Positions 43,718-52,676 of a DNA stretch of 64,000 nucleotides are shown piece by piece. A program made the position numbers and the translations under genes. The DNA comes from Flavobacterium sp. N502540 (GTDB lineage Bacteria > Bacteroidota > Bacteroidia > Flavobacteriales > Flavobacteriaceae), in the NCBI RefSeq assembly GCF_025947365.1, contig NZ_CP110012.1:1736001-1800000 (forward strand). The letters are read 5' to 3'. A model generated the notes under the pieces. It was not told the DNA's origin and made no database searches. It saw nothing but the letters and a program-made list of their open reading frames with translations. The first letter of the stretch is position 1. The number at the start of each line of letters is the position of its first letter.

Positions 43718-44182
43718 GATGTTTAAATTAGTTTGTTGAAAATATCAGAACTTTACTTAAAGGTACTTATAGTTCTTTGGTATATTTTATTTAATCTACC
43801 AACGACCTTTTAAAAACGTTAAAACGCTCTTTTGGGTTGCTTAATCCTTCTAAATATTTCTGATTTTAAGGCAGGTTTTTTTGATTTCCTGATCAGTAAA
43901 AAGTTTCTGCGTTCCTTGCGTAAATCTTTGTGCTCTTTGCGGTTAAAAAATAGCCCACGGATTGTACGGATTCGTTTCACGAAAACACGGATCAGCACGG
44001 ATTTTTTTATTATTGGTTAAATTTTGAGAAATCCGTTTTTATCAGCGTCTTCGCAAAGCGAATCTGCGTAATCCGCGTTTCTTTTTTGTAATGCTAATTT
44101 GTACACAGCATTTTGATATTGGTTACCGATAAAATGTTTCTGCGTTCCTTGCGTAAATCTTTGCGCTCTTTGCGGTTAAAAT
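43718..44182. repeat. about 1.3 copies of the 233-bp intergenic repeat
   Basis: From about 43885 the sequence repeats the 41.2-41.8 kb unit (GCGGTTAAAAAATAGCCCACGG at 43939; next GCGGTTAAAA at 44171, 232 bases later). Its left flank GATTTCCTGATCAGTAAAAA matches the 3' end of the 93-residue gene at 41789. No gene between 43718 and 44240. Confidence 0.85.
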
Positions 44183-44216
44183 AGAAAAGCGCCACAATTT
44201 TCATTGCAGCGCTTCT
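44183..44216 (-). terminator. terminator of the C1 peptidase gene
   Basis: On the minus strand AAGCGCTGCAAT and ATTGTGGCGCTT pair around GAAA with one mismatch, followed by TTTTC. Confidence 0.75.
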
Positions 44217-44240
44217 TTATTTTTTAAAACTCTAAGGTAA

Positions 44241-45437
44241 TTATACCCCTAATTTCTTAGCAAGGTCAGAAGGAATTCCTCCTTTGTTTACCATTAAGGC
44301 AGTTGTTTTGTATTTCACGAAGTTTTTAGTTACAAACAAGAAACCTTTGTAGTCGTTTGTTTCTCCCCATGAATTTTTAACGATGTAATATTCTTTTCCA
44401 GTTTGATCTTTGGCTAAACCAATGATGTGCATTCCGTGATCGTCAGTAGTAGTGTAGTTGTCAAATGCTGTTTGACGCATCTCCGGAGTAATCTCTGGTT
44501 CAGCTTTTGGTCCGTTAAACATGTCAGCTTTTTCTTCAGCCGTCATATCGTCGAATTTTTTAGTGGCCACATAAGCTACACCATTTTTCCAGCTAAAGCT
44601 TTTCTCACTTACGTCAGTTGCCCATGCTACAGTGTATCCTTTTTTCAAAGCATTGTCGATAACATCTGTCATGTCGTTTACTTTTACGTTGTAAACCTGA
44701 TCAAATGACCAGTTGTCCGGTACCATCATAGTTGTTTTTTGGTAGTACGGAGAAGTTGTGAAAGATGACATTTCGATATACTCATCAGGATTAATTCCTA
44801 CTACTTCTTTAGCAAAAGATTGCGGAGTATAGTTTTTTCCTTTGTAAGTAAAGTTATCCGGTGTTTTTCCTAAATAAGAGTCGATAACAGCAGCGTATGC
44901 TTTTTGCCAGTTTGGTGTTAATTCTCCGTTTGGATTTTTCACTACAGCAGCCAAAACTCCTTCGATAAGAGCGGCCATTTCGCCAAATTTATTTTTGTCG
45001 GTTCCGTAGTTTAATCCTGTGTAAACTTCTCTCGGAACAGTTCCGTATTTTTTATACATATTAATTACATCGTGTAATGCACCACCGTCGCCTAAGCTAA
45101 CAGCTCCGTGCATACGTACGTAATTGATCCCTTTTTCAACATAAACGTTTCTTGCAGAAAAAATCTGAGACAATTCAACCGGTTGTTTTCCTAAACGAAT
45201 CATTTCTGATTCTAAGAAAGAGTTGGTCGAATAACTCCAGCAAGTTCCTGATGAACCCTGAGCTTTTACTGAGGTAGTTCCAAGATTAATAACTTCAGTG
45301 AATTTAAAGTTTTCTTTACTTTTTTCGCTTGCATTCAGCTTTAGTGAATTCACTAAAATGTCCTGTGCAAAACATCCAGTTGCCCCAACAAAAAATACAG
45401 AAGCTGCCAGTACTGATTTGAATGAAAATGTATTCAT
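44241..45437 (-). CDS. C1 (papain-like) cysteine peptidase, bleomycin-hydrolase/PepC type
   Basis: A 398-residue protein with a signal peptide (ending GCFAQ). The catalytic Cys is in QGSSGTCWSYS, the His in DDHGMHIIGLAKD, and the Asn in VKNSWGE, all in order. The long insertion between Cys and His matches the C1B aminopeptidase C/bleomycin hydrolase group, normally a hexameric cytosolic peptidase; the signal peptide implies a periplasmic form, common in Bacteroidota. It is flanked by its own terminator and lies alone. Confidence 0.9.
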   Translation of the reverse strand: MNTFSFKSVLAASVFFVGATGCFAQDILVNSLKLNASEKSKENFKFTEVINLGTTSVKAQGSSGTCWSYSTNSFLESEMIRLGKQPVELSQIFSARNVYVEKGINYVRMHGAVSLGDGGALHDVINMYKKYGTVPREVYTGLNYGTDKNKFGEMAALIEGVLAAVVKNPNGELTPNWQKAYAAVIDSYLGKTPDNFTYKGKNYTPQSFAKEVVGINPDEYIEMSSFTTSPYYQKTTMMVPDNWSFDQVYNVKVNDMTDVIDNALKKGYTVAWATDVSEKSFSWKNGVAYVATKKFDDMTAEEKADMFNGPKAEPEITPEMRQTAFDNYTTTDDHGMHIIGLAKDQTGKEYYIVKNSWGETNDYKGFLFVTKNFVKYKTTALMVNKGGIPSDLAKKLGV

Positions 45438-45738
45438 AATTTATGTTTAAGATTTTGATAAATTAGTCTCTCGTGTTTCTAATTTGTTACAAAACAATTA
45501 AATTTTAACTAATAAAACTAACCTGTAATCGTTAATTTTTATAAAATGTTTTTATTAAGCTATATAAACTTACAAAATACGCAAAATGCAAACAGTATCA
45601 AACCCTACCAGTTTTTCAACCGGTAGGGTTTGATGTTGATAAAGAATCTGCTAGGTAACCTCTTACTAGTTGCTAAGTCTTGAGGTTTTTTTGCCGTATT
45701 AGCATCTGTACCGATTTTAGATTTAGAAGTAGAGAATT
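45438..45738. other. 301-bp gap with strong hairpin
   Basis: No gene. TTTGTTACAAA at 45483-45493 is 46 bases upstream of the peptidase start. ATCAAACCCTACC and GGTAGGGTTTGAT (45597-45609 and 45622-45634) form a perfect 13-bp stem with a 12-base loop, but no T run follows on either strand, so it is more a repeat element or RNA structure than a terminator. Confidence 0.7.
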
Positions 45739-46320
45739 CTATTTTTTTGTTAATCCGGGAGGAAATCCTGCCAGGATTTTTTTGACTGATGATGCAATAA
45801 ACTCTTCCGGATTGTTAGGTTGGCTGTCTATTTTAGCATTACCTATTCCTTGCCATATCAGTTTTTTTGTTTTCGTTGATACAATATCGATGATTAGTGA
45901 GCCATCGACATAATCATAGGTGTTGACGATAGTATTGGCACCTCCCATCATGGCACCTCTACCCCAATATCCATACGGACGATACATGCCTCCATAGCCA
46001 TAGAAGTCAGTGTTCGCCGATACTTCAGTTTTGTTTTTTAAGATTGATATGGCATTGATTTTTAGATCCGGGCTAGCTGTAGTTTCTGTAAAACCTTTAC
46101 TCAGCATTTCGCTGCGGATGGCTTTTGTAACACGATCAACATTTAATTGACTAATCTGACCTTCCTGTTCTTTTAAGTCGTAAACAGCAAAAGTTTTATA
46201 CTCGCTGAAATTGGTGTCACGATCGTAATCGGTGGTAACTCGTACAGTTGGAGAACAGCTGTACAGTAAACCCAATAAAAACAGTGGGATTATACGAAGA
46301 TTCTTTCTTTTAATATTCAT
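45739..46320 (-). CDS. DUF4136-type lipoprotein
   Basis: A 193-residue protein with a lipoprotein signal (LLGLLYSCSPTVRV, Cys about 22). The N-terminal mature motif TDYDRDTNFSEYKTFAVYD and the C-terminal DIVSTKTKKLIWQGIGNAKID with KILAGFPP match DUF4136 proteins, small envelope lipoproteins of unknown function. A Gly/Tyr-rich loop (YGYGGMYRPYGYWGRGAMMGG) lies in the middle. It stands alone. Confidence 0.88.
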   Translation of the reverse strand: MNIKRKNLRIIPLFLLGLLYSCSPTVRVTTDYDRDTNFSEYKTFAVYDLKEQEGQISQLNVDRVTKAIRSEMLSKGFTETTASPDLKINAISILKNKTEVSANTDFYGYGGMYRPYGYWGRGAMMGGANTIVNTYDYVDGSLIIDIVSTKTKKLIWQGIGNAKIDSQPNNPEEFIASSVKKILAGFPPGLTKK

Positions 46321-46652
46321 CTTGTGATATTTAAATTAATGATTAAATTAGTTTAATTTGAAATTATTAAAATATTGATTAAATCCGGAGTATAGGTAAA
46401 GTTGTGTTAAATGAAAATAGTGGTGTTTGTTGTAAGTTGTTGTAATTTAGTCAATTGCTTCTCTATCAAAGATAAACGATTTTATTTAAATGGCATAATG
46501 CGAGGTCCTTGCTTTTGATGAAAAGAGGAGAGTATAATCAATTTTACTTATATTTTCGCCCAATGTTTTCTGATATAAATGCCGATGTAATATGAAAATA
46601 GTACAATGCAACTGGACGATATTGAATATACAATCGGTATTAAAATGCAGGA
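46321..46652. other. 332-bp gap, no features seen
   Basis: AT-rich sequence between the DUF4136-type gene and the pyk terminator. It must contain the lipoprotein gene promoter near 46330-46400, but no consensus box is convincing. No repeat or open frame. Confidence 0.5.
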
Positions 46653-46686
46653 ATAAAAAAAAGCCACTCGATTATCGAATGGCTTT
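46653..46686 (-). terminator. terminator of the acpP-fabF-rnc-pyk region
   Basis: On the minus strand AAAGCCATTCGATAATCGAGTGGCTTT folds (AAAGCCA with TGGCTTT, inner TCGAT/ATCGA), followed by eight T. Confidence 0.85.
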
Positions 46687-46708
46687 CTAGTTAACTTTAA
46701 GAAGTAAA

Positions 46709-48142
46709 CTATTCTATTTCAGAAACCCTCATGGTGTTTACCATTCCTTTTTCTTTAATTGGCATTGCTGCAAGATTGATTAAATAATCTCCTTTTACAA
46801 CATATCCTTTTTCTCTTGCGATTTCGTTAACGTCAGTTACAGTATCGTCCGTGCTTTCGTCTTTGTCATAGAAGTAAGATCTTACTCCCCATAACAAATT
46901 CAATTGCGTCAGGATTCTTCTGTTTGAAGTAAATACTAAAATATGTGCTGATGGTCTCCAGGCTGAAATCTGGAAAGCAGTATAACCGCTGTTTGTCAAA
47001 GTACAAATTGCTTTTGCTTTGATTTCATTAGCCAATAAAGCTGCCTGATGACAAACTGTTTTAGTAACAAAACGTTTTGTTTTAATTTGTGGTGTGTTTT
47101 GCGGAACCTGAATAAGCGGAGAGTCTTCAACTGCCTCGCAAATTTGCGTCATTTTTTGAATAACCTGTACCGGATAGTTTCCTGTAGCCGTTTCACCTGA
47201 CAACATTACTGCATCAGCTCCATCCATTACCGAGTTAGCAACGTCGTTAACTTCAGCTCTTGTAGGCGTTAAACTGGTAATCATTGTTTCCATCATTTGT
47301 GTTGCAACGATAACCGGAATTCTTGCCGTTTTTGCTCTGCGGATCAGATCTTTTTGTACTAATGGTACTTCGTGAGCAGGAAGTTCAACCCCTAAATCTC
47401 CACGAGCTACCATTAAGGCATCACAATACGCTACAATTTTATCCATGTTCTCAAGAGCTTCCGGCATTTCAATTTTAGCTACAATTGGAATTTTATGTTC
47501 TGAATGTTTTGCGATTAATTCTTGAAGATCTTGTAAATCACGAGGTGTTTTTACAAACGAAAGCGCAATCCAGTCTACTTTTTGTTCGATCGCGAAAATC
47601 GCATCAGCAATATCTTTTTCTGTTAAAGCCGGTAAAGAAATTTTAGTGTTTGGAAGATTAACTCCTTTTTTAGATTTTAATTCTCCTCCCTGAATTACTT
47701 TAGCGGTAACTTCTGTTTTTTTGTCTGTGGTAAGAATTTCGAAGATTAATTTACCGTCATCCAATAAAATACGTTCTCCCGGATTAACATCATTTGGGAA
47801 ATTTTGATATTTCATGAACACTTTCTGAGCGTTTCCTATGATATCTTCAGCAGTTGTAAAAGTAATAACATCACCATCATTTACTACTGTTCCTTCTTCC
47901 ATTATTCCAACTCTAAGTTTTGGCCCCTGTAAATCACCTAAGATTGCAGTAGTGTAACCAAACTCTTCATTAAGACCTCTAATAATATTGATTTTATCTT
48001 TTACTCCTTCGTAATCAGCATGCGAAAAATTGATTCTAAACACATTAACCCCTGCCTCGATCATATCCTTGATAATCTCCCTCGTACTACATGCAGGCCC
48101 AAGTGTAGCAACAATTTTGGTTTTTTTGTTTGTTTTTAGCAT
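46709..48142 (-). CDS. pyk: pyruvate kinase
   Basis: A 477-residue pyruvate kinase of usual length. TKIVATLGPAC at the start, IVAKIEMPEALENMDKI (with the active-site Lys and Glu), MVARGDLGVELP (metal site) and MLSGETATGNYPV are all present. It makes pyruvate and ATP from phosphoenolpyruvate and ADP. It follows the IPExxxVDY-family gene by 5 bases and is last in the run before a terminator. Confidence 0.97.
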   Translation of the reverse strand: MLKTNKKTKIVATLGPACSTREIIKDMIEAGVNVFRINFSHADYEGVKDKINIIRGLNEEFGYTTAILGDLQGPKLRVGIMEEGTVVNDGDVITFTTAEDIIGNAQKVFMKYQNFPNDVNPGERILLDDGKLIFEILTTDKKTEVTAKVIQGGELKSKKGVNLPNTKISLPALTEKDIADAIFAIEQKVDWIALSFVKTPRDLQDLQELIAKHSEHKIPIVAKIEMPEALENMDKIVAYCDALMVARGDLGVELPAHEVPLVQKDLIRRAKTARIPVIVATQMMETMITSLTPTRAEVNDVANSVMDGADAVMLSGETATGNYPVQVIQKMTQICEAVEDSPLIQVPQNTPQIKTKRFVTKTVCHQAALLANEIKAKAICTLTNSGYTAFQISAWRPSAHILVFTSNRRILTQLNLLWGVRSYFYDKDESTDDTVTDVNEIAREKGYVVKGDYLINLAAMPIKEKGMVNTMRVSEIE

Positions 48143-48147
48143 TTTTT

Positions 48148-48636
48148 TTAAAAAATTAGATTGTTTTTTGATTTTATCTTGTCAGTATCTACAGCATAAA
48201 TTGCTGCAATACTTTCTATTTTGTTTAATTGCTGTTGAATTTCTGAAAAGTCAAGAGCTTCTTCGCTATTGTCTATTTTCAGGAAAAAATCTACTTTTTT
48301 GAATTCAGGAAGTAAATGAATTGTTGTTGAAACCTCACTTGTTTCATTGGAAAACAAATCTTGAGAATCATTTTTACTCACTGAAATGATCTCATTTTTA
48401 TTCTGAATCAGATTCCATGAAACTGCTTTTTCGGAGTCATAATAATAAAATCTCGAAAAATTTGCCTCGCCTTCTTTAGTCTGAGCATGGATCTCGTTTT
48501 TGCTCTTACTTAAGTTTATCGGAAGGTTTTTATTGATAAAATAGGCCAATCTGTAATCTTCTAATGAAGTGTGAATTGCCATTAAATAATAATCAATTTC
48601 GTCAAATTCGTCTAAATCCAATCTATGAATAGCCAT
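48148..48636 (-). CDS. IPExxxVDY-family protein, function unknown
   Basis: A 162-residue cytoplasmic protein. Its constant position just before pyk and after rnc, its N-terminal DYYLMAIHTSLEDYRLAYFINKNL segment and its C-terminal IAAIYAVDTDKIKSKNNLIF segment match a small family found in Bacteroidota and named after an IPExxxVDY motif. No catalytic residues are known. It may act on pyruvate kinase or be only a neighbour. Confidence 0.82.
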   Translation of the reverse strand: MAIHRLDLDEFDEIDYYLMAIHTSLEDYRLAYFINKNLPINLSKSKNEIHAQTKEGEANFSRFYYYDSEKAVSWNLIQNKNEIISVSKNDSQDLFSNETSEVSTTIHLLPEFKKVDFFLKIDNSEEALDFSEIQQQLNKIESIAAIYAVDTDKIKSKNNLIF

Positions 48637-48760
48637 GTCATGAAAAATAAAGTGTAAATATACTATTTCTAACGGAGCATCAATAGTTAAGAAGTGTATG
48701 TTTTTGTTAAATTATAAACGAAAACGTTATAGCTTTAAGATAGTTACAAGTGTTTTGTAG

Positions 48761-49501
48761 CTATTTCTTGTCTATTTTTTCCTGAAATGCAAAATATGCC
48801 CTTTGTGAGGCTTTTTCTTCTGCTTTCTTTTTTGAGGTTGCTCTTGCTCTTGCAATGACTTTATCGTCTATGCTTAATTTTACGCCAAACAAACGTTGGC
48901 CATCAATACCGTTATCTTCAAAAATGTCGTAATGAAAGATTCTTTTTTCTTTCTGACACCATTCGATAACCAAACTTTTATAGCTAATTACTTTTCCTTC
49001 AAGTCGTGCTATATCGACATAAGGAGTGATCACTCTTTTTTGAATAAATTTTTCGCAAAACGAATATCCTTTATCCAGATAAATTGCTCCAATAAGAGAT
49101 TCAAAAATATTACCATGAATATTTTCGCCAAAATGCTGAATAGGAACTTTGCTTTCTACAAATCGAACGAGATTGAGATCTTTGCCCAATTCATTCAAAT
49201 GTTCGCGGCTCACAATTTTCGAACGCATTTTGGTAAGGTAACCTTCGTCGCCTTTGGGCGCTTTATTAAACAAATGTGCTGCGATAACGGCACTTAACAT
49301 TGCGTCTCCTAAAAACTCCAAACGTTCGTAATTAATCGGATGCCCTGACTCGTCTAATTTATTGGAAGAGCGATGTGTAAATGCTTTCTTATAAAAATCG
49401 ATAGAAACAGGCTGAAATCCAAGTATTTTCTGAATAGTGTCAAAAAAAATCCCGTCTTCTTGAGAACGGGATTTAGAAAATATTTTTTTGATAATATTCA
49501 T
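48761..49501 (-). CDS. rnc: ribonuclease III
   Basis: A 246-residue RNase III. The endonuclease signature ERLEFLGDAMLSAVIA is at about 60-75, with the second acidic site in GNIFESLIGAIYLDKG. A C-terminal dsRNA-binding domain (SYKSLVIEWCQKEKRIFHY to KKKAEEKASQRAYFAF) follows. It processes rRNA precursors and other double-stranded RNA. It starts 9 bases after fabF. Confidence 0.96.
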   Translation of the reverse strand: MNIIKKIFSKSRSQEDGIFFDTIQKILGFQPVSIDFYKKAFTHRSSNKLDESGHPINYERLEFLGDAMLSAVIAAHLFNKAPKGDEGYLTKMRSKIVSREHLNELGKDLNLVRFVESKVPIQHFGENIHGNIFESLIGAIYLDKGYSFCEKFIQKRVITPYVDIARLEGKVISYKSLVIEWCQKEKRIFHYDIFEDNGIDGQRLFGVKLSIDDKVIARARATSKKKAEEKASQRAYFAFQEKIDKK

Positions 49502-49510
49502 ATGCAGAAA

Positions 49511-50764
49511 TTAGTCCACTAATTTTTTAAACAATACGCAAGCATTGTGTCCACCAAAACCAAAAGTGTTACTCATAGCAACATTTACCTCTCTTTTTTG
49601 AGGTTTGTTTAAGGTAAGATTCAATGAAGGATCAATGTTCTCATCTACTACAGTATGATTAATCGTTGGAGGTACAATTCCGTGTTGCATAGCCAGAATA
49701 GAAGCGATCGCTTCAATAGCTCCGGCAGCACCCAGTAAGTGACCTGTCATTGATTTTGTAGAGTTAATGTTGATTGTTTTTGCATGATCTCCAAAGACTG
49801 CACTAATTGCTTTTAATTCCGCAACGTCTCCAAGAGGAGTAGAAGTTCCGTGTGTGTTGATGTGATCAACATCTTCAGGATTCATTCCGGCATCTCTTAA
49901 AGTATTTTTCATTACTGCAATAACCCCAATTCCTTCCGGATGTGGTGCTGTTAAGTGGTAAGCATCAGATGACATACCTCCACCGCCAATTTCACAGTAA
50001 ATTTTTGCTCCTCTTGCTTTTGCATGTTCGTAATCTTCAAGAACTAATGCTCCGGCTCCTTCTCCTAATACAAAACCGTCTCTGGTTCCGTCAAAAGGTC
50101 TTGAAGCTGTTTCAGGGCTTTCGTTTCTTGTTGATAAAGCGTGCATAGAGTTAAAACCTCCCATACCTGCAATGGTAATGGCAGCTTCTGAACCACCGGA
50201 TACAATAACATCACACATTCCTAAACGAATGTAGTTGAAAGCATCAATTAAAGCATTTGCAGAAGAGGCACATGCAGAAACAGTAGTATAATTTGGTCCC
50301 ATATAACCGTTACGCATCGAAATGTGTGCAGGTGCTATATCGGCAATCATTTTAGGAATAAAAAACGGATTGAATTTTGGTGTTCCGTCTCCTTTAGCAT
50401 AATAAATTACTTCTTCCTGGAAAGTTTCCAGACCTCCAATTCCTGCTCCCCAGATAACACCAACTCTTGTTTTGTCTATATTATCATTAGTAAGTCCGGC
50501 ATCTTTAATAGCTTCATCGCTGGCAGCAACTGCATATTGAGCGAATTTATCTAATCTACGAGATTCTTTACGATCCATAAAATCTTCAATATTGAAGTTT
50601 TTTACTTCACAGGCAAATTTCGTTTTATGCTTCTCTGTATCATAATATGTGATAGGAGCGGCTCCGCTAACTCCATTCACAAGTGCATTCCAATATTCCT
50701 GGATATTATTCCCGATAGGAGTAAGTGCACCTAATCCTGTTACAACAACTCGCCTTAATGCCAT
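49511..50764 (-). CDS. fabF: 3-oxoacyl-ACP synthase II
   Basis: A 417-residue KAS II with Cys in SACASSANALID, His in NTHGTSTPLGD and His in SMTGHLLGAAG. It is the housekeeping elongation enzyme of fatty acid synthesis, shown by its place between acpP and rnc, and should not be confused with the four pigment-cluster KS proteins. Its own start lies 243 bases after the acpP stop, across a large inverted repeat. Confidence 0.96.
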   Translation of the reverse strand: MALRRVVVTGLGALTPIGNNIQEYWNALVNGVSGAAPITYYDTEKHKTKFACEVKNFNIEDFMDRKESRRLDKFAQYAVAASDEAIKDAGLTNDNIDKTRVGVIWGAGIGGLETFQEEVIYYAKGDGTPKFNPFFIPKMIADIAPAHISMRNGYMGPNYTTVSACASSANALIDAFNYIRLGMCDVIVSGGSEAAITIAGMGGFNSMHALSTRNESPETASRPFDGTRDGFVLGEGAGALVLEDYEHAKARGAKIYCEIGGGGMSSDAYHLTAPHPEGIGVIAVMKNTLRDAGMNPEDVDHINTHGTSTPLGDVAELKAISAVFGDHAKTININSTKSMTGHLLGAAGAIEAIASILAMQHGIVPPTINHTVVDENIDPSLNLTLNKPQKREVNVAMSNTFGFGGHNACVLFKKLVD

Positions 50765-50898
50765 AAATATGTATTTTGTACTTTAAACAAATAAAACCCA
50801 CGCTTTCTTAACTGTACTGTTTACTTAAGAGCCATGGGCATTACAATATAAATATATCTTTTTGATTGAAAATCAATCGAAATTTAATTTTGAGAAAA

Positions 50899-51007
50899 AA
50901 TAATAACACCCGATCCTTAAAAATTTCAAATTTTAAAAAACAAATACCAATAACTGGAGTTTGGAATTTCAAAAAATTGGGATTTTTAGAAATCGGGTGC
51001 GGTATTA
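50899..51007. repeat. imperfect inverted repeat between acpP and fabF
   Basis: AATAATAACACCCGAT (about 50903-50918) faces AATCGGGTGCGGTATTATT (50991-51009), with further partial pairing of AAAAATTTCAAATTTT and TTGGAATTTCAAAAAATTGGG inside. The inner part belongs to the same TTGGAATTT family as the element at 53104-53237. It directly follows the acpP stop codon. Confidence 0.7.
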
Positions 51008-51244
51008 TTATTTTTTAGCTTCTTCGATATAAGAAATAGCTTGACCAACAGTAGCAATGTTTTCTGCTTGATCGTCTGGAATTTGAATATCAAATTCTTT
51101 TTCGAATTCCATAATAAGCTCAACAGTGTCTAATGAGTCAGCTCCTAAATCATTAGTGAAGCTTGCTTCTGTTACAACTTCGTTTTCGTCAACACCTAAT
51201 TTGTCTACGATAATCGCTTTTACTCTTGATGCAATGTCTGACAT
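51008..51244 (-). CDS. acpP: acyl carrier protein, housekeeping
   Basis: A 78-residue ACP with phosphopantetheine Ser37 in [11 protein letters not shown] and the long acidic helix [13 protein letters not shown]. This is the essential fatty-acid carrier. It is the first gene of the acpP-fabF-rnc group, with a good promoter 30-60 bases upstream, and is divergent from purN. Confidence 0.97.
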   Translation of the reverse strand: MSDIASRVKAIIVDKLGVDENEVVTEASFTNDLGADSLDTVELIMEFEKEFDIQIPDDQAENIATVGQAISYIEEAKK

Positions 51245-51274
51245 AATCTTTAATTTTAGAATTTAATTTGTTGG

Positions 51275-51303
51275 CAAAAATAAAAAACTTTATTTTAAAA
51301 CAA
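51275..51303 (-). promoter_or_regulatory. acpP promoter
   Basis: On the minus strand TATTTTTG (51282-51275) fits TAnnTTTG, with TTG 18 bases upstream (51303-51301), the spacing expected of Bacteroidota promoters. Confidence 0.72.
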
Positions 51304-51419
51304 CTATTTAGTTTATAAATGTAACACTAATTTATAAAATTAATTTCAAGAAAGACTTTTTAAGACTATTTATTTTCGATTTTTATTCCGTTTTTTGCAG
51401 TCTAAAAATAAATTGGATT

Positions 51420-51983
51420 ATGAAAAAAATTATTGTTTTTGCCTCAGGATCAGGAACTAATGCTGAAAACATTATAAAGTATTTTGCGAGAACGAAAATT
51501 GCAAAGGTCGTTTCGGTTTTTACAAATAACGCTTCGGCAAAAGTTATAGAAAGAGCAAAAAATCATCAAATTCCAGTCGAAATCTTCTCTAAAAACGAAC
51601 TTTTAGAGCGAAATGTATTACAAAAAATACAAGAAATAGGCCCGGATCTGATAGTTCTTGCAGGTTTCTTGTTGAAATTTCCAGAGAACATAATAGAACA
51701 ATATCCAGATCAAATAATAAACATACATCCCGCACTTTTACCTAACTACGGAGGCAAAGGAATGTATGGAATGCACATACACAGGGCTGTAGTGGATAAT
51801 AAAGAAAAAGAAACCGGAATCTCTATTCATTTTGTAAATGAAAATTATGACGAAGGCGGCATCATTTTTCAGAAAAGTGTGGCCTTAACCGAAGAAGATA
51901 CCCCGGAAACTGTGGCTGAAAAGATTCATGAGCTCGAACAAAAGTACTTTCCGGAAATTATTTCGAGATTATTAGAGGATTAG
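51420..51983 (+). CDS. purN: phosphoribosylglycinamide formyltransferase
   Basis: A 187-residue GAR transformylase. GSGTNAENI near the start binds GAR phosphate; NIHPALLPNYGGKGMYG includes the catalytic Asn and His, and the Asp of the active site is in NENYDEGGIIF. It transfers the formyl group of 10-formyl-THF in purine synthesis. Confidence 0.95.
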   Translation: MKKIIVFASGSGTNAENIIKYFARTKIAKVVSVFTNNASAKVIERAKNHQIPVEIFSKNELLERNVLQKIQEIGPDLIVLAGFLLKFPENIIEQYPDQIINIHPALLPNYGGKGMYGMHIHRAVVDNKEKETGISIHFVNENYDEGGIIFQKSVALTEEDTPETVAEKIHELEQKYFPEIISRLLED

Positions 51984-52135
51984 ACTTTAGATTTCTTTTT
52001 TTTAATGCTTAATGTTTTTTAGGTTTTGCTAAATCAAGGAAGTCTAAAAATCATATAGCCCAATAATCTAATAATCTAACAATCCAATAGTCTAAGAAGT
52101 CTAACAATCTAAAATCTAAGAAGTCAAAAAAAAAA
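51984..52135. repeat. TCTAA-type degenerate repeat array
   Basis: The gap before rnhA is made of AATCTAATAATCTAACAATCC, TAGTCTAAGAAGTCTAAC and AATCTAAGAAGTC words with 8-12-base periodicity. It is the same family as at 4440-4571, in opposite orientation. Confidence 0.7.
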
Positions 52136-52612
52136 ATGAGTCACGAAGTACATATATATACAGATGGTGCTGCAAAAGGAAATCCCGGAAACGGGGGGTA
52201 TGGAGTGGTGATGGAATTGGTTGGAACTCCACATAAGAAAGAATTCTATGAAGGGTTTCGCCTTACTACTAATAATCGAATGGAACTTTTGGCTGTAATT
52301 GTGGGGCTTGAAAAGCTAAAAAAGCCCAATATGAAGGTTCTGGTAGTTTCAGATTCTAAATATGTTATCGATTCTGTGGTAAAGAAATGGGTCTTTGGTT
52401 GGGAGAAAAAAAACTATGTCGGTAAGAAAAACCCGGATTTATGGAAACGCTTCCTGATTATTTACCGCAAACATCAGGTCGATTTTAAATGGATTAAAGG
52501 ACATAACAATCATCCGCAGAATGAACGCTGTGATGAGTTGGCTGTTATGGCATCGATGCAGAAAAAACTTTCTGTAGACGTTTACTATGAAACCATAGGT
52601 TCAAAATCATAA
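52136..52612 (+). CDS. rnhA: ribonuclease HI
   Basis: A 158-residue RNase H. The four acidic residues are recognisable in YTDGAAKGNPG (Asp), NNRMELLAV (Glu), VVSDSKYV (Asp) and NERCDELA (Asp), and KGHNNHPQNE provides the His loop. It degrades the RNA strand of RNA-DNA hybrids. It has a strong terminator overlapping the stop region. Confidence 0.96.
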   Translation: MSHEVHIYTDGAAKGNPGNGGYGVVMELVGTPHKKEFYEGFRLTTNNRMELLAVIVGLEKLKKPNMKVLVVSDSKYVIDSVVKKWVFGWEKKNYVGKKNPDLWKRFLIIYRKHQVDFKWIKGHNNHPQNERCDELAVMASMQKKLSVDVYYETIGSKS

Positions 52613-52650
52613 AAAAACGCGTCGAAAATAATTCTTTCGACGCGTTTTTT
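52612..52650. terminator. bidirectional terminator of rnhA and the DUF6249-like gene
   Basis: AAAAAACGCGTCGAAA and TTTCGACGCGTTTTTT pair over about 16 bp with a short loop; A and T runs serve both strands. Confidence 0.93.
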
Positions 52651-52676
52651 GTTGTTAAAAGTATTACGTACTGTTT

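Noticed and set aside
41143-44182. CRISPR array
   Set aside because: Repeats are 233 bp and contiguous rather than short repeats with unique spacers, and no cas genes are present.
48896-49297. A 133-codon plus-strand frame
   Set aside because: Antisense to rnc, a conserved gene with full motifs.
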